A stretch of 56,280 nt of DNA from Candidatus Rokuibacteriota bacterium (lineage in GTDB: Bacteria; Methylomirabilota; Methylomirabilia; Rokubacteriales; CSP1-6): NCBI GenBank assembly GCA_003220225.1, contig QHRU01000054.1, positions 1 to 56,280 on the forward strand, in the 5' to 3' direction. How positions within the stretch are numbered: the first letter of the stretch is position 1; every line of letters begins with the position of its first letter. The notes under the pieces were generated by a model. The model did not search any database and was not told the origin of the DNA. It saw only the letters and a list, made by a program, of their open reading frames with translations. This document shows, piece after piece, positions 1 to 8,504 of this stretch. A program made the translations under genes and the position numbers.

Positions 1-383
1 CACGTCGACGCCGGGGTGGCTCGGAGAGCGTCTCGATGTTGGATACGCGGTCGACGTCTTACATCCCCTCGCCACCGTGAGCGGCTGACGATTGCATAGC
101 CGCCGTCAGCGGCGACGGTGCCGCCCGCCGCCGCCCGCGGCCTGACGTGCGCATGTCGATGCCGGGCTGCCACGGAGAGCTTCTCGATGTCGGCTATGAT
201 CGGAGGTCATGTAGCTCTGGAAGTCCCCAACTAACGGAGCGGGCGGCACGTCCTTTCCGAAATCCTCTGGCGGGCCGGGAATCATGACGGCGGCGACGAC
301 GACCAGGCCTCTGACGAGCGCGGAGCCGCCGAACACGGTAAGACATCTCCGTCGATTATGACCAATCCGGCACCCGTGCGCAT
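1..383. other. Left-edge region without a supported gene
   Basis: No open frame here resembles a protein I recognise. A 76-codon minus-strand frame (106-336) begins with a short hydrophobic stretch but ends in an arginine/glycine-rich tail that looks like non-coding GC-rich DNA. The region holds an imperfect direct repeat (bases 4-47 and 155-198) and ends at the promoter of the liv operon. It could be the 3' side of an upstream gene cut by the window edge or plain intergenic DNA. Confidence 0.4.
4..198. repeat. Imperfect direct repeat, two 44-bp units offset by 151 bp
   Basis: Bases 4-47 and 155-198 match at 36 of 44 positions when aligned without gaps. Each unit contains the core GAGAGC(G/T)TCTC, itself a small inverted repeat. 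The 151-bp offset is not a multiple of three, which argues against a repeated protein module in a single frame. Function is unknown. Confidence 0.6.
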
Positions 384-412
384 TTGACAGCCCTCCGGCC
401 CGCCTCTATCAT
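384..412 (+). promoter_or_regulatory. Sigma70-type promoter of the liv operon
   Basis: A perfect -35 hexamer TTGACA (384-389) is followed after exactly 17 bases by the -10 hexamer TATCAT (407-412). Transcription would start near base 419. A strong Shine-Dalgarno AGGAGG (431-436) lies 8 bases before the ATG at 445. This is the clearest housekeeping promoter in the window. Confidence 0.8.
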
Positions 413-444
413 CGGCGCCACTCGCCCCCGAGGAGGAGTCGACC

Positions 445-1665
445 ATGAATCGTCGCGTGTTCCTGACCACCACCGGCGCCGGCGCCGCGACCCTCGCCTT
501 CCCCGCCGTGCTGCGCGCCCAGAGCAAGGACCCGGTGCGCATCGGATTTCCGCTGCCGCTGACCGGGCCCTTCGCGGCCATCGCCGGCGACATGAAACAG
601 GGCGCCGAGCTCGGGGTGGACGAGCTGAACGCCAAGGGCGGCGTCCTCGGCCGCAAGGTCGAGCTGCTCGTCCGCGACGACCAGCTCAAGCCCCAGGTCG
701 GCGCGCAGCGTACGCAGGAGCTGATCGAGAAAGAAAACTGCCAGTTCATCGTCGGCGGCCTCGCCGCGCACGTGCAGATGGCGATCAACGAGCAGACGAA
801 GAAGGCCAAGGTGCTCTTCATCTCGACGAGCCAGTCGGATGAGATCAGCGCCAAGCCCGACACGAGCCCGATCACGTTCCACGAGGCGCTGAACCCGACC
901 ATCACCTCGCGCGTGGTGGGCTCGTGGGTGATGAAGAATCTCGGCAAGAAGTGGTGGATCGTCTACGCGGACTACGCGTGGGGCAAGCAGAACAACATGG
1001 TCCTCACCGACACGAACAAGAAGCTCGGCGGGACGATCCTCGGCTCCACGCCCTACCCGCTCGGCAGCGCGGAGTTCTCGGCGCACCTGCCGAAGATCCA
1101 GGCGGCCAAGCCCGAGGTCCTCGTCGCCGTCACCCCCGGCGCCGACGACATCGCCTTCCTCAAGCAGGTGAAGTCGTTCGGCATGCACAACCAGATGAAG
1201 ATCGCGAAGCCGCTGCACTGGATCTCGGTGGCCAAGCAGGGCGGCCCCGAGCTCTATCAGGACGTCTACGGCGGCATCAACTTCTACTGGGAACTTCAAG
1301 ATTCGATCCCGGAGGCCAAGCGCTACGTCGAAGCGTTCCAGAAGAAGTTCGGGATTCCGCCCGGCGATTACGGCGTCTACGCGTACAGCGCGGTCCTCGA
1401 AGTCGCGCGCGGCTCGGAGCTCGCCAAGACGACGGACGGCGAGAAGGTCGCGGACGCGCTCCGCAAGAACCCGACCTACAACCACGTCAAGGGCAAGCAG
1501 TGGTGGCGCGCGTGCGACAACAAGTCGTTCCAGGACATGTGGATCCTCAAGGGGCGCGAACCGGGCAAGACCAGGGGCGAGTGGGGGCTGCTCGAGGTCG
1601 TGGCGCGCGTGCCGGCCAGCGACGACATGGACCGCACCTGCGCCGAGAAGGGGCACACCGCCTAA
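445..1665 (+). CDS. livK: Branched-chain amino acid-type ABC transporter substrate-binding protein
   Basis: The 406-residue protein is a periplasmic binding protein of the LivK/Peripla_BP_6 type that captures a small ligand and delivers it to the LivHM permease. The N-terminus carries a Tat-like signal (RRVFL at residues 3-7, hydrophobic stretch, likely cleavage near residue 26, after RAQ). The mature part opens with PVRIGFPLPLTGPFAAIAG, the usual start of this fold. The ATG at 445 is fixed by AGGAGG 8 bases upstream. It is first in an operon with both permeases, a VOC protein and an HpaB-type monooxygenase, so the true ligand may be an aromatic acid rather than an amino acid; that is inference. 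Confidence 0.93.
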   Translation: MNRRVFLTTTGAGAATLAFPAVLRAQSKDPVRIGFPLPLTGPFAAIAGDMKQGAELGVDELNAKGGVLGRKVELLVRDDQLKPQVGAQRTQELIEKENCQFIVGGLAAHVQMAINEQTKKAKVLFISTSQSDEISAKPDTSPITFHEALNPTITSRVVGSWVMKNLGKKWWIVYADYAWGKQNNMVLTDTNKKLGGTILGSTPYPLGSAEFSAHLPKIQAAKPEVLVAVTPGADDIAFLKQVKSFGMHNQMKIAKPLHWISVAKQGGPELYQDVYGGINFYWELQDSIPEAKRYVEAFQKKFGIPPGDYGVYAYSAVLEVARGSELAKTTDGEKVADALRKNPTYNHVKGKQWWRACDNKSFQDMWILKGREPGKTRGEWGLLEVVARVPASDDMDRTCAEKGHTA

Positions 1666-1671
1666 CCGGCC

Positions 1672-2556
1672 GTGCCCGACATCTCGGCCGCGGCGCTGGC
1701 GGCCCAGGTCTTCACGGGCCTGGTCCTCGGCGGGATCTTCGTGCTGCTCGCCGTCGGGCTGTCGCTGATCTTCGGTCTGATGACGGTGGTGAACTTCTCG
1801 CACGGCGCGCTGTACATGCTCGGCGCGTACTTCGGCTTCGTGCTGATCGGACGCACCGGCAGCTTCCTCGTCGCGCTGGTGCTCGCGCCGGTGCTCGTCG
1901 GCGCTTTCGGCCTGGTCGTCGAGCGGTTCCTCATCCGGCCCCTGTACGGACGCTCGCCCGACGACCCGCTGCTGCTCACCTTCGGGCTGTCGCTCGTGCT
2001 CGTCGAGGTGGCCCGGCTCATCTGGGGCAAGATCGGTGTCACCCTCGACCCGCCGCCGGCGCTCGCCGGCGCCGTCAACCTCGGCTTCACGTATTTTCCG
2101 AGCTACCGGCTCTTCGTCATCGCCGTCACCGCCGTGGTGCTGGTCGGCCTCTGGCTCTTCCTCGCGAAGACCAACGTCGGCCTCGTCATCCGCGCGGGCT
2201 CGCGTGATCCCATGATGGTGCGCGCGCTCGGCTTCGACGTGGGGCGCATCTGGTTCCTCGTGTTCGGCATCGGCACCGGGCTGGCCGGCCTCGCCGGTAT
2301 CCTCGCGGGGCCGATGCGCGGCGCCTATGCCGAGATGGGCGTCACGATCATCATCGAGTCGTTCGTGGTCGTCGTGGTCGGCGGCATGGGCAGCCTGCTC
2401 GGCGCCGTCATCTCGGGCCTGCTCATCGGCCAGATCGTGGGGCTCACCACGTTCTTCGCTCCCAAGCTCGCCGAGATCGTCGTCTTCATCTTCATGGCGC
2501 TCGTGCTCCTCTTCCGGCCGAGCGGCCTGCTCGGCGAAACGGGCTTGATGGAATGA
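1672..2556 (+). CDS. livH: Branched-chain amino acid-type ABC transporter permease LivH
   Basis: This 294-residue, highly hydrophobic protein has the LivH pattern: the N-terminal GLVLGGIFVLLAVGLSLIFG and the VNFSHGALYMLGAY segment, followed by repeated membrane helices. It forms the inner-membrane channel with LivM. The GTG start at 1672 lies 6 bases after the livK stop, indicating one transcript. No ATPase gene follows; the LivG/LivF candidates lie at 12184-13646 on the other strand. Confidence 0.92.
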   Translation: MPDISAAALAAQVFTGLVLGGIFVLLAVGLSLIFGLMTVVNFSHGALYMLGAYFGFVLIGRTGSFLVALVLAPVLVGAFGLVVERFLIRPLYGRSPDDPLLLTFGLSLVLVEVARLIWGKIGVTLDPPPALAGAVNLGFTYFPSYRLFVIAVTAVVLVGLWLFLAKTNVGLVIRAGSRDPMMVRALGFDVGRIWFLVFGIGTGLAGLAGILAGPMRGAYAEMGVTIIIESFVVVVVGGMGSLLGAVISGLLIGQIVGLTTFFAPKLAEIVVFIFMALVLLFRPSGLLGETGLME

Positions 2557-2590
2557 GTCGCCGAGCGACCCGAGCGGGCTGGGCCCCGCC

Positions 2591-2606
2591 AGTCGCGCAG
2601 GCGACT
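2591..2606 (+). other. Small hairpin between livH and livM
   Basis: AGTCGC (2591-2596) and GCGACT (2601-2606) form a perfect 6-bp stem with a GCAG loop, ending 8 bases before the livM start. It occupies the place of a ribosome binding site and could affect livM translation or mRNA processing. There is no U-tract, so it is not an obvious terminator. Confidence 0.4.
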
Positions 2607-2614
2607 CGAATCCA

Positions 2615-3565
2615 ATGAGCAGCGTGGCGGCGTGGGTGCGACGGCATCCCATCCTCGGCTTCTTCGTCGTCTTCGCGATCTTCCCGTGGGTGGTGCCGTA
2701 CAAGTCGCTCGCCGCGCAGGTCCTCATCTACGGGCTCTTCGCGCTCGGCTTCAACCTGCTCTACGGCTACACGGGGTTGCTCTCGTTCGGCTCCGCCGCC
2801 TACTGGGGGCTGGGCGCCTACGGCACCGGCATCGCGCTCGCCAAGCTCAAGGTGACCTCGCTGTGGCTGGCGCTCGGGATGGGACTCGGGTTCGCGCTGG
2901 TCGGCGGCGCCGTGGTCGGGTTCTTCTGCCTGCGCCGGCGCGGCATCTACTTCGCGATGCTCACGCTCGCCTTCGCCCAGCTCCTCTACTTCGTCGGCTT
3001 CCACCTCGCCGACTGGACGGGGGGCGACGACGGGCTGCGCGGTATCGCGGTGCCCGCCATCGGCCTCGGCAGCTGGCGACTGCCGCTCGACCGCTCGGTC
3101 GTCTTCTACTACTTCACGCTCGTGATCGTCGGCCTCGCGGTGGCGGCGCTCAAGCGCATCCTCGACTCGCCGTTCGGCGCCGTGCTGCAGGCGATCCGCG
3201 AGAACGCCGACCGTGCGACGGCGTGCGGCTACGACATCTCGCGCATCAAGCACCTCTCGTTCGTCTTCTACGCGGTGTTCTGTGGCCTGGCGGGGGCGCT
3301 GGACGCCCTGCGGCTGACCGTGGTCCCGATCGAGTCGCTCCACTGGTCGACGTCGGGCCAGGTCGTCATTATGACGCTCCTCGGCGGCGCCGGGACGTTC
3401 TTCGGTCCCTTCGTCGGCGCCGCCACCTTCCTCGTGCTCGAGGACGCGATCAGCGTATGGACCGAGTCGTGGCCCCTCGCCATCGGGGCCATCTTCATGG
3501 CGTTCGTTCTGTTCCTGCCCAAGGGCATCTGGGGCACGCTCACAGGAGGGTTCCATGGCCGTTAA
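2615..3565 (+). CDS. livM: Branched-chain amino acid-type ABC transporter permease LivM
   Basis: The 316-residue membrane protein matches LivM: an N-terminal helix, GLFALGFNLLYGYTGLLSFG (a family signature) and the cytoplasmic segment AIRENADRATACGYDISRIK that contacts the ATPase. It pairs with LivH as the inner-membrane channel. The ATG at 2615 follows a 58-base spacer containing a small hairpin, and I see no clear Shine-Dalgarno. Its last 11 bases overlap the next gene, so the two are probably translated in a coupled manner. Confidence 0.92.
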   Translation: MSSVAAWVRRHPILGFFVVFAIFPWVVPYKSLAAQVLIYGLFALGFNLLYGYTGLLSFGSAAYWGLGAYGTGIALAKLKVTSLWLALGMGLGFALVGGAVVGFFCLRRRGIYFAMLTLAFAQLLYFVGFHLADWTGGDDGLRGIAVPAIGLGSWRLPLDRSVVFYYFTLVIVGLAVAALKRILDSPFGAVLQAIRENADRATACGYDISRIKHLSFVFYAVFCGLAGALDALRLTVVPIESLHWSTSGQVVIMTLLGGAGTFFGPFVGAATFLVLEDAISVWTESWPLAIGAIFMAFVLFLPKGIWGTLTGGFHGR

Positions 3566-4013
3566 GGTGCTCGAGCTCCATCATCACGGCATCCGCGTCG
3601 GCGCCTCGCCGGAGGAGGTCGCGAAGGCGCGCACGTTCTACGGCGACGTGCTGGGCCTTCAGCACGATGCCGGCCGGCCGCACATCCCGACCATCGACGG
3701 CTACTGGATGGACGTCGGCGGCACCGCGCAGATCCATCTGATGGGCGTCAACGGGCAGTCGAAGTTCGCCAAGGGGCCGGGCCAGGACCCGTCGCTGCCG
3801 CACGTGGCGCTGGCCGTCGCCGACATCCGGGAAACGCGCAAGGAGCTGGACCGGCTCGGCGTAGAGTACTGGGTGGCGGAGAACGTGGTGGCTCCGCAGT
3901 CGCAGCAGATCTTCATGAAGGACCCGTTCAACAACATGATCGAGCTGCACCAGATCGACACGTGCCGGTGCGTGACGTCCCGGCGCGCGGCCGCGGGCAG
4001 GTCGATGGCGTGA
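3555..4013 (+). CDS. VOC-family (glyoxalase/extradiol dioxygenase-like) protein
   Basis: This 152-residue protein belongs to the vicinal oxygen chelate superfamily. It opens with a beta strand HHHGIRV (residues 9-15), has LPHVALAV with His83 starting the second half, and ends with MIELHQ, where Glu130 is the usual metal ligand. AGGAGG sits directly upstream of the ATG at 3555. It lies between livM (11-base overlap) and the HpaB-like gene, whose ATG shares one base with its TGA. Placement suggests a role in ring cleavage or isomerisation of the aromatic product made by the monooxygenase, but substrate cannot be read from the sequence. Confidence 0.85.
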   Translation: MAVKVLELHHHGIRVGASPEEVAKARTFYGDVLGLQHDAGRPHIPTIDGYWMDVGGTAQIHLMGVNGQSKFAKGPGQDPSLPHVALAVADIRETRKELDRLGVEYWVAENVVAPQSQQIFMKDPFNNMIELHQIDTCRCVTSRRAAAGRSMA

Positions 4014-5569
4014 TGACCAACGCCGGCGGCGACGCGCCGAAGCGGCCGCTCACGGGCGCGGAGTTCCTGGACAGCCTGCGCGGTCCGCGCGAGGTGTGGA
4101 TCTACGGGGAGCGGGTCAAGGACGTCACCGCGCACCAGGCGTTTCGCAACCCGGCCCGCATGCTCGCACGCCTGTACGACGCGCTGCACGACCCGGCGCT
4201 GCAGCCGGTGTTGACCTGTCCGACCGATACCGGCTCGGGCGGCTACACGCACCGGTACTTCCGCGCACCGGCCAGCGCCGAGGACCTCGTCGCCGCGCGC
4301 GACGCGATCGCCGCGTGGGCGCGGCTGACCTACGGCTGGATGGGCCGCTCGCCCGACTACAAGGCCGCCTTCCTGGCCACGCTCGGCGCCAACGCCGAGT
4401 TCTACGCGCCGTACCAGGACAACGCGCGGCGCTGGTACCGCGCGGCCCAGGAGCGCGTGCTCTTCCTGAACCACGCGCTCGTGCAGCCGCCGGTCGATCG
4501 CCACCGCCCGCCCGACGAGGTCGCCGACGTGTACGTGCACGTCGAGAAGGAGACGAGCGCCGGCCTCGTCGTCAGCGGCGCCAAGGTCGTGGCCACCGGC
4601 TCCGCGCTCACCCACGCGAACTTCATCGCGCATCCGACCACCACGCCGATCGCCACGAAGGAGTTCGCGGCGGTCTTCATCGCCACCATGGACACGCCCG
4701 GCGTCAAGCTGATCTGCCGCCCGTCCTACGCCATGACCGCCGAGGTGATGGGCAGCCCGTTCGACTATCCGCTCAGCAGCCGCCTGGACGAGAACGACGC
4801 CATCCTCGTGCTCGACCACGCCCTGGTGCCGTGGGAGGACGTGCTCGTCTACGAGGACGTGGGCAAGTCGAACACGTTCTTCCAGCACTCGGGATTCTTC
4901 CCGCGCGCCATGCTGCACGGCTGCACGCGCCTGGCCGTGAAGCTGGACTTCGTCGCCGGCCTGCTGCTCAAGGCCGCGGAGGCCGTCGGCTCCGCCCAGA
5001 CACGCCACGTCCAGGCGTCGATCGGCGAGGCGATCGCCTGGCGCAATCTCTTCTGGGGCCTCACCGACGCGATGGCGCGCGCGCCCGTGCGGTGGGCGGG
5101 CGACACCGTGCTGCCGAACCCGGACTACGCGCAGGCCTACCGGCTGTTCGCGACCATCGCCTGGCCGCGCGTGAAGGAGATCACCGAGAGCATCCTCGGC
5201 AGCGCTCTGATCTATCTCAACTCGCACGCGGTGGACTTCAAGACGCCCGAGCTCCGCGCGTACCTCGACAAGTACCTGCGCGGCTCCGACGGCACCAGCG
5301 CCGTCGAGCGCACCAAGCTCATGAAGCTCCTGTGGGACGCCATGGGCACGGAGTTCGGCGGCCGCCACGAGCTCTACGAGCGCAACTACGCCGGGGCGCC
5401 CGAGACGATCCGGTTCCTCACGTGGCAGATGGCGCAGACGAGCGGCCTGGCCCAGGGGTTCAAGGACTTCGCCGAGCAGTGCCTGGCCGAGTACGACCTC
5501 GACGGCTGGACCGCGCCCGACCTCATCACGCCGCCCGACGCCGGTCGCTTCGAACGCGAGGAGCCGTGA
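4013..5569 (+). CDS. hpaB: 4-hydroxyphenylacetate 3-monooxygenase family oxygenase (HpaB-like)
   Basis: The 518-residue protein matches the large oxygenase component of two-component flavin (FADH2)-dependent aromatic hydroxylases. Family signatures include the N-terminal [20 protein letters not shown], the segment [20 protein letters not shown] and [18 protein letters not shown]. Such enzymes add an ortho hydroxyl to a phenol and need a separate flavin reductase, which is not in this window. The ATG at 4013 (TGATG overlap with the VOC gene) is preferred to an in-frame start 51 bases upstream that lies inside that gene. Related family members act on 4-hydroxybutanoyl-CoA, but the aromatic hydroxylase pattern fits better. 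A GC-rich hairpin follows the stop. Confidence 0.88.
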   Translation: MTNAGGDAPKRPLTGAEFLDSLRGPREVWIYGERVKDVTAHQAFRNPARMLARLYDALHDPALQPVLTCPTDTGSGGYTHRYFRAPASAEDLVAARDAIAAWARLTYGWMGRSPDYKAAFLATLGANAEFYAPYQDNARRWYRAAQERVLFLNHALVQPPVDRHRPPDEVADVYVHVEKETSAGLVVSGAKVVATGSALTHANFIAHPTTTPIATKEFAAVFIATMDTPGVKLICRPSYAMTAEVMGSPFDYPLSSRLDENDAILVLDHALVPWEDVLVYEDVGKSNTFFQHSGFFPRAMLHGCTRLAVKLDFVAGLLLKAAEAVGSAQTRHVQASIGEAIAWRNLFWGLTDAMARAPVRWAGDTVLPNPDYAQAYRLFATIAWPRVKEITESILGSALIYLNSHAVDFKTPELRAYLDKYLRGSDGTSAVERTKLMKLLWDAMGTEFGGRHELYERNYAGAPETIRFLTWQMAQTSGLAQGFKDFAEQCLAEYDLDGWTAPDLITPPDAGRFEREEP

Positions 5570-5598
5570 TCGAGAGCGATCACCGGGGCTCGTCCTGC

Positions 5599-5621
5599 GC
5601 GGGGGCCGGCGAGGCCCCCGC
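5599..5621 (+). terminator. Terminator-like hairpin after hpaB
   Basis: GCGGGGGCC (5599-5607) and GGCCCCCGC (5613-5621) form a perfect 9-bp stem with a 5-base loop, 30 bases past the hpaB stop and just before the 3' end of the convergent small-protein gene. There is no T-run, so it would act as a bidirectional structural barrier rather than a classic intrinsic terminator. Confidence 0.6.
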
Positions 5622-5647
5622 GAGGCCGAGCAGGGCGCGAACGCGAA

Positions 5648-6061
5648 TCAGCGCCGGCCCATCTTCTCCGGCTTCTCCATCTTGTCCGGCTTCTCCATCT
5701 TCTCGGGCTTCTCCGCCTTGTCGAGCCTGGCGGTCTCGGGATGACGGTGCTCGTAGCCACGCACGACCTCGCCCAGGTTCTTCTGGGTCGTGAGGCCTTG
5801 CTTCTTCATCTCCTTGAAGACCTCGCCCCAGCCCTCGCGACCCTTCTTCTTCATCGCGATCTCGTCGAGGGTCAGGGGCCTCTGAGCGCTCGGCGCGCCG
5901 CTGGGCGGCTGGGCCTCGAAGAGGGCTCGCGCGATCTTCTGCTGCCCGGCTGACAGCTGCGAAAAGGCGCCGCCGGGGGTCTGCGCCAGCGCGCTCGCCG
6001 TGAACGCGCCGAGCGCGACGAGGCCGACGAGCAGCATCCAGGGTGTTCTCATCACTCGCAT
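5648..6061 (-). CDS. Small secreted protein with a charged Lys/Glu/Met-rich repeat tail
   Basis: This 137-residue protein has a clear signal peptide (residues 1-26, ending ASALAQ), a central segment GREGWGEVFKEMKKQGL and a C-terminal tail built of EKPEKM/EKPDKM units. I recognise no named family; similar small exported proteins with a GWG-x-VF-x-x-MK core occur in other diderm genomes, from memory only. The ATG at 6061 is chosen over one 33 bases upstream because GGAGGA sits 7 bases in front of it. It is monocistronic and convergent with hpaB. The tail may bind metal or nucleic acid, but that is a guess. Confidence 0.72.
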   Translation of the reverse strand: MRVMRTPWMLLVGLVALGAFTASALAQTPGGAFSQLSAGQQKIARALFEAQPPSGAPSAQRPLTLDEIAMKKKGREGWGEVFKEMKKQGLTTQKNLGEVVRGYEHRHPETARLDKAEKPEKMEKPDKMEKPEKMGRR

Positions 6062-6314
6062 GGGGGGTTCCTCCGCGTTGACGTCATGCCGCAAAGGTGA
6101 TGTGCCTAGAGCGAAGAGCTCTCAAGGCTACTTGCACGGACGGTACCAAATCAACGCTTGAAGGAAGTGGGGCTCGTCAAAACGGGCATTTAGAGCCACC
6201 CGGCGGGGAAGCGGTCGGACCGCGAAGCCGTCCGAGCCGTGACAAAGGGCGTCGAGGTCGTGCCGGCGAGGCGCGATGCAAATGAAGGCCGTCGAGGGCG
6301 CCCCCGGCTAAGAT

Positions 6315-7583
6315 GTGGCCGTGCGACGCGACAGACGTGAGGTGACGCTGCGGCGGCGGGCGGGTTGGCTGGCCGTCGTCGCCGTCGCGGCGGCGCTCGT
6401 CGCCGCCTGCGACCGCGGCCCGCGCGGCGGCCCATCCATCACGGTGGTGATCGCGGAGTACAGCAAGGACCACACGCGGCCGTTCTGGCAGGCGCTCGCC
6501 GAGCAGTACACCACACAGGGCGGCGGCAAGGTCGATCTGCGCATCATCGACTGGAACTCGATCGACCAGCAGGTCAGCACGATGATCCAGAACAACCAGC
6601 CGCCCGACGTGCTGAACCTGAACTCGTTCTCGAGCTACGCGCGCGACGGGCTCCTCTACCCGGCCGATGACGTGCTGTCGCCGGCCACGAAGGACGACTT
6701 CCTGGAGTCGTTCGCCCGCGGCGGGCAATACAAGGGCACGCTGTACGGCCTGCCGATCCTCTCCAGCGCCCGGGCGTTCTTCTACAACAGGGACCTCTTC
6801 GCGAAGGCCGGGATCGCCGCGCCGCCGAAGACGTGGGACGAGTTCGTGCAGGCCGCGAAGAAGATCCAGGCGCTCGGCGGCGGCGCGATCGGCTACGCCC
6901 TGCCGCTCGGTCCCGAGGAGGCGCAGGCCGAGTGGTCGATCTGGATGTGGAACGGCGGCGGTGACTGGAAGGCCGGCGACGGATGGGCGATCAACAGCGA
7001 GGCGAACGCCCGCACCCTCACGTTCCTCGCCGACCTCGCGAACCGCCACCGCGTGACGCAGGTGAATCCGGGCAAGACCAACCGCACCGACAGCGCCTTC
7101 CAGCTCTTCAAGGACGGCAAGGTCGGCATGGTGATCGGCTTCAGCCCCCTCGCCAAGCAGCTGGACGCCGAGCGCAAGGTCGACTACGGCGTGGCCGAGA
7201 TGCCGACGAGCCTGGCGAAGTCCGCGACCCTGGGCGTCGAGGACTACCTGATGGCGTTCAAGAAGAAGGACAACCGCGAGGCCGTGAAGAAATTCCTCGA
7301 CCTCTACTACCAGCCGGACAACATCACGAAGTGGATCACCGCCGAGGGATTCCTGCCGGTGACGAAGTCCGGTCTCGAGCGCATGCGCGCGGACGCGAAG
7401 CTGAAGCCCTACCTCGACGCGCTGCCGAACGCGCGGCTGGTGCCGACGACCGATCCGGCGTGGGACCGCGTGAAGCTCGACGTCCAGCAGAACATCGGGC
7501 TCGCCGTGCAGCCGGGCGGCAACCCCAGGCAGGTCCTCGACCAGCTCCAGCGCAACGCCGTGGCCGCGGCGGCTGCGCGCTGA
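6315..7583 (+). CDS. Sugar-type ABC transporter substrate-binding lipoprotein
   Basis: The 422-residue protein is a family 1 extracellular solute-binding protein, as in maltose, glycerol-3-phosphate and oligosaccharide uptake. Residues 1-31 form a lipoprotein signal with lipobox LVAAC and the modified cysteine at 32. Typical segments follow: PPDVLNLNSFSSYARDGLL, YGLPILSSARAFFYNRDLF and WDEFVQAAKKI. The GTG at 6315 or another GTG two codons later may be the start. It leads two permease genes in the same orientation. The upstream gap (6062-6314) shows only a short inverted repeat, TCGGAC/GTCCGA at 6215-6235. Confidence 0.9.
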   Translation: MAVRRDRREVTLRRRAGWLAVVAVAAALVAACDRGPRGGPSITVVIAEYSKDHTRPFWQALAEQYTTQGGGKVDLRIIDWNSIDQQVSTMIQNNQPPDVLNLNSFSSYARDGLLYPADDVLSPATKDDFLESFARGGQYKGTLYGLPILSSARAFFYNRDLFAKAGIAAPPKTWDEFVQAAKKIQALGGGAIGYALPLGPEEAQAEWSIWMWNGGGDWKAGDGWAINSEANARTLTFLADLANRHRVTQVNPGKTNRTDSAFQLFKDGKVGMVIGFSPLAKQLDAERKVDYGVAEMPTSLAKSATLGVEDYLMAFKKKDNREAVKKFLDLYYQPDNITKWITAEGFLPVTKSGLERMRADAKLKPYLDALPNARLVPTTDPAWDRVKLDVQQNIGLAVQPGGNPRQVLDQLQRNAVAAAAAR

Positions 7584-7605
7584 GGCGCCTCACTCCGCGC
7601 GTCCC

Positions 7606-8487
7606 GTGAGAGGCCGTCGGTGGGAGGCGCTGCTCTGGCTCGGCCCGAGCCTGGCCCTCATCGCCGGCGTCGTCTTCTATCCCGCCGTCGCGCTCGTGCG
7701 CGCCTCGCTCGGGCGCTACTCGATCACCGGGGTCTTGTCGGGCTTCGTCGGCGCGGAGAACTACGCGCGCCTGCTCGAGCAGCCGGCGCTGCCGACGGTG
7801 CTCGCCAACACCGCGGTGTGGGTGGCGGCCGTGGTCGGCGTCAGCGTGGTCGTGTCGCTCGGCCTCGCCCAGCTCCTGCACCAGGCCTTCCCCGGCCGGT
7901 GGCTCGTGCGCGCGGCGCTCATCGTGCCGTGGGCGGCCTCGCTGATCATGACCGCCAAGCTGTTCGTGTGGATCTACGACTACTACTTCGGCGCCCTCAA
8001 CCACCTGCTGACCTCGCTGGGCGTGCTCGCGGGGCCGGTCGACTGGCTGGGCGAGGATTCCACGGTGATGGGTGCGATGATCGCCGTGGGGATCTTCGTC
8101 TCCCTGCCATTCACGACGTACGTCCTCCTCGCCGGGCTGGCGTCCATTCCCGGCGAGGTCTACGAGGCCGCGCGGGTGGACGGCGCCTCCACGTGGACGG
8201 CCTACCGGCTGGTCACGCTGCCGCTCCTGAAGCCGGCGCTCCTCGTGGCCGTGGTCCTCAACGTCATCTACGTCTTCAACTCGTTTCCCATCGTGTGGAC
8301 GCTCAACGACCGCAACCCCGGCTTCGGCCACGACACGATGATCACGTACATGTACAAGATCGCCTTCAAGAGCGCGCTGCGCGACGTCGGCCTGGCCGCC
8401 GCGCTGGGCGTGGTGAACGTCGCGCTGATCCTGCTCGCGGTCGTCGTCTACCTGAAGACGGTGCGCTGGGAGGAGGCCGGGGCGTAG
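7606..8487 (+). CDS. Sugar ABC transporter permease, MalF/UgpA type
   Basis: This 293-residue inner-membrane protein has about six helices and the EAA loop EAARVDGASTWTAYRLVTLP, which docks onto the ATPase subunit. It pairs with the following MalG-type permease. The GTG start at 7606 lies 22 bases after the binding-protein stop. No ATP-binding subunit is encoded in the cluster, so a shared ATPase elsewhere is likely. Confidence 0.9.
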   Translation: MRGRRWEALLWLGPSLALIAGVVFYPAVALVRASLGRYSITGVLSGFVGAENYARLLEQPALPTVLANTAVWVAAVVGVSVVVSLGLAQLLHQAFPGRWLVRAALIVPWAASLIMTAKLFVWIYDYYFGALNHLLTSLGVLAGPVDWLGEDSTVMGAMIAVGIFVSLPFTTYVLLAGLASIPGEVYEAARVDGASTWTAYRLVTLPLLKPALLVAVVLNVIYVFNSFPIVWTLNDRNPGFGHDTMITYMYKIAFKSALRDVGLAAALGVVNVALILLAVVVYLKTVRWEEAGA

Positions 8488-8504
8488 CCCCCGGGGGGCC
8501 ATCC

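Noticed and set aside
106-336. Small minus-strand gene at the left edge
   Set aside because: Only a short hydrophobic stretch suggests coding; the rest is Arg/Gly-rich, with no ribosome binding site and no family resemblance.
1271-1300. GGGAACTT inside livK as a third ECF promoter
   Set aside because: No GTCTAA-like box follows at 15 bases and the site lies within a confident coding region.
2581-2620. Possible tRNA TPsiC-like arm (GACTCGAATCC) before livM
   Set aside because: No acceptor stem, anticodon arm or CCA end could be found around it; it is a short chance match beside a small hairpin.
409-2727. Long minus-strand open frame opposite livK-livH
   Set aside because: The translation is dominated by Arg, Glu, Asp, His and Ala, typical of antisense frames in GC-rich genes, and the plus strand encodes clear transporter proteins.
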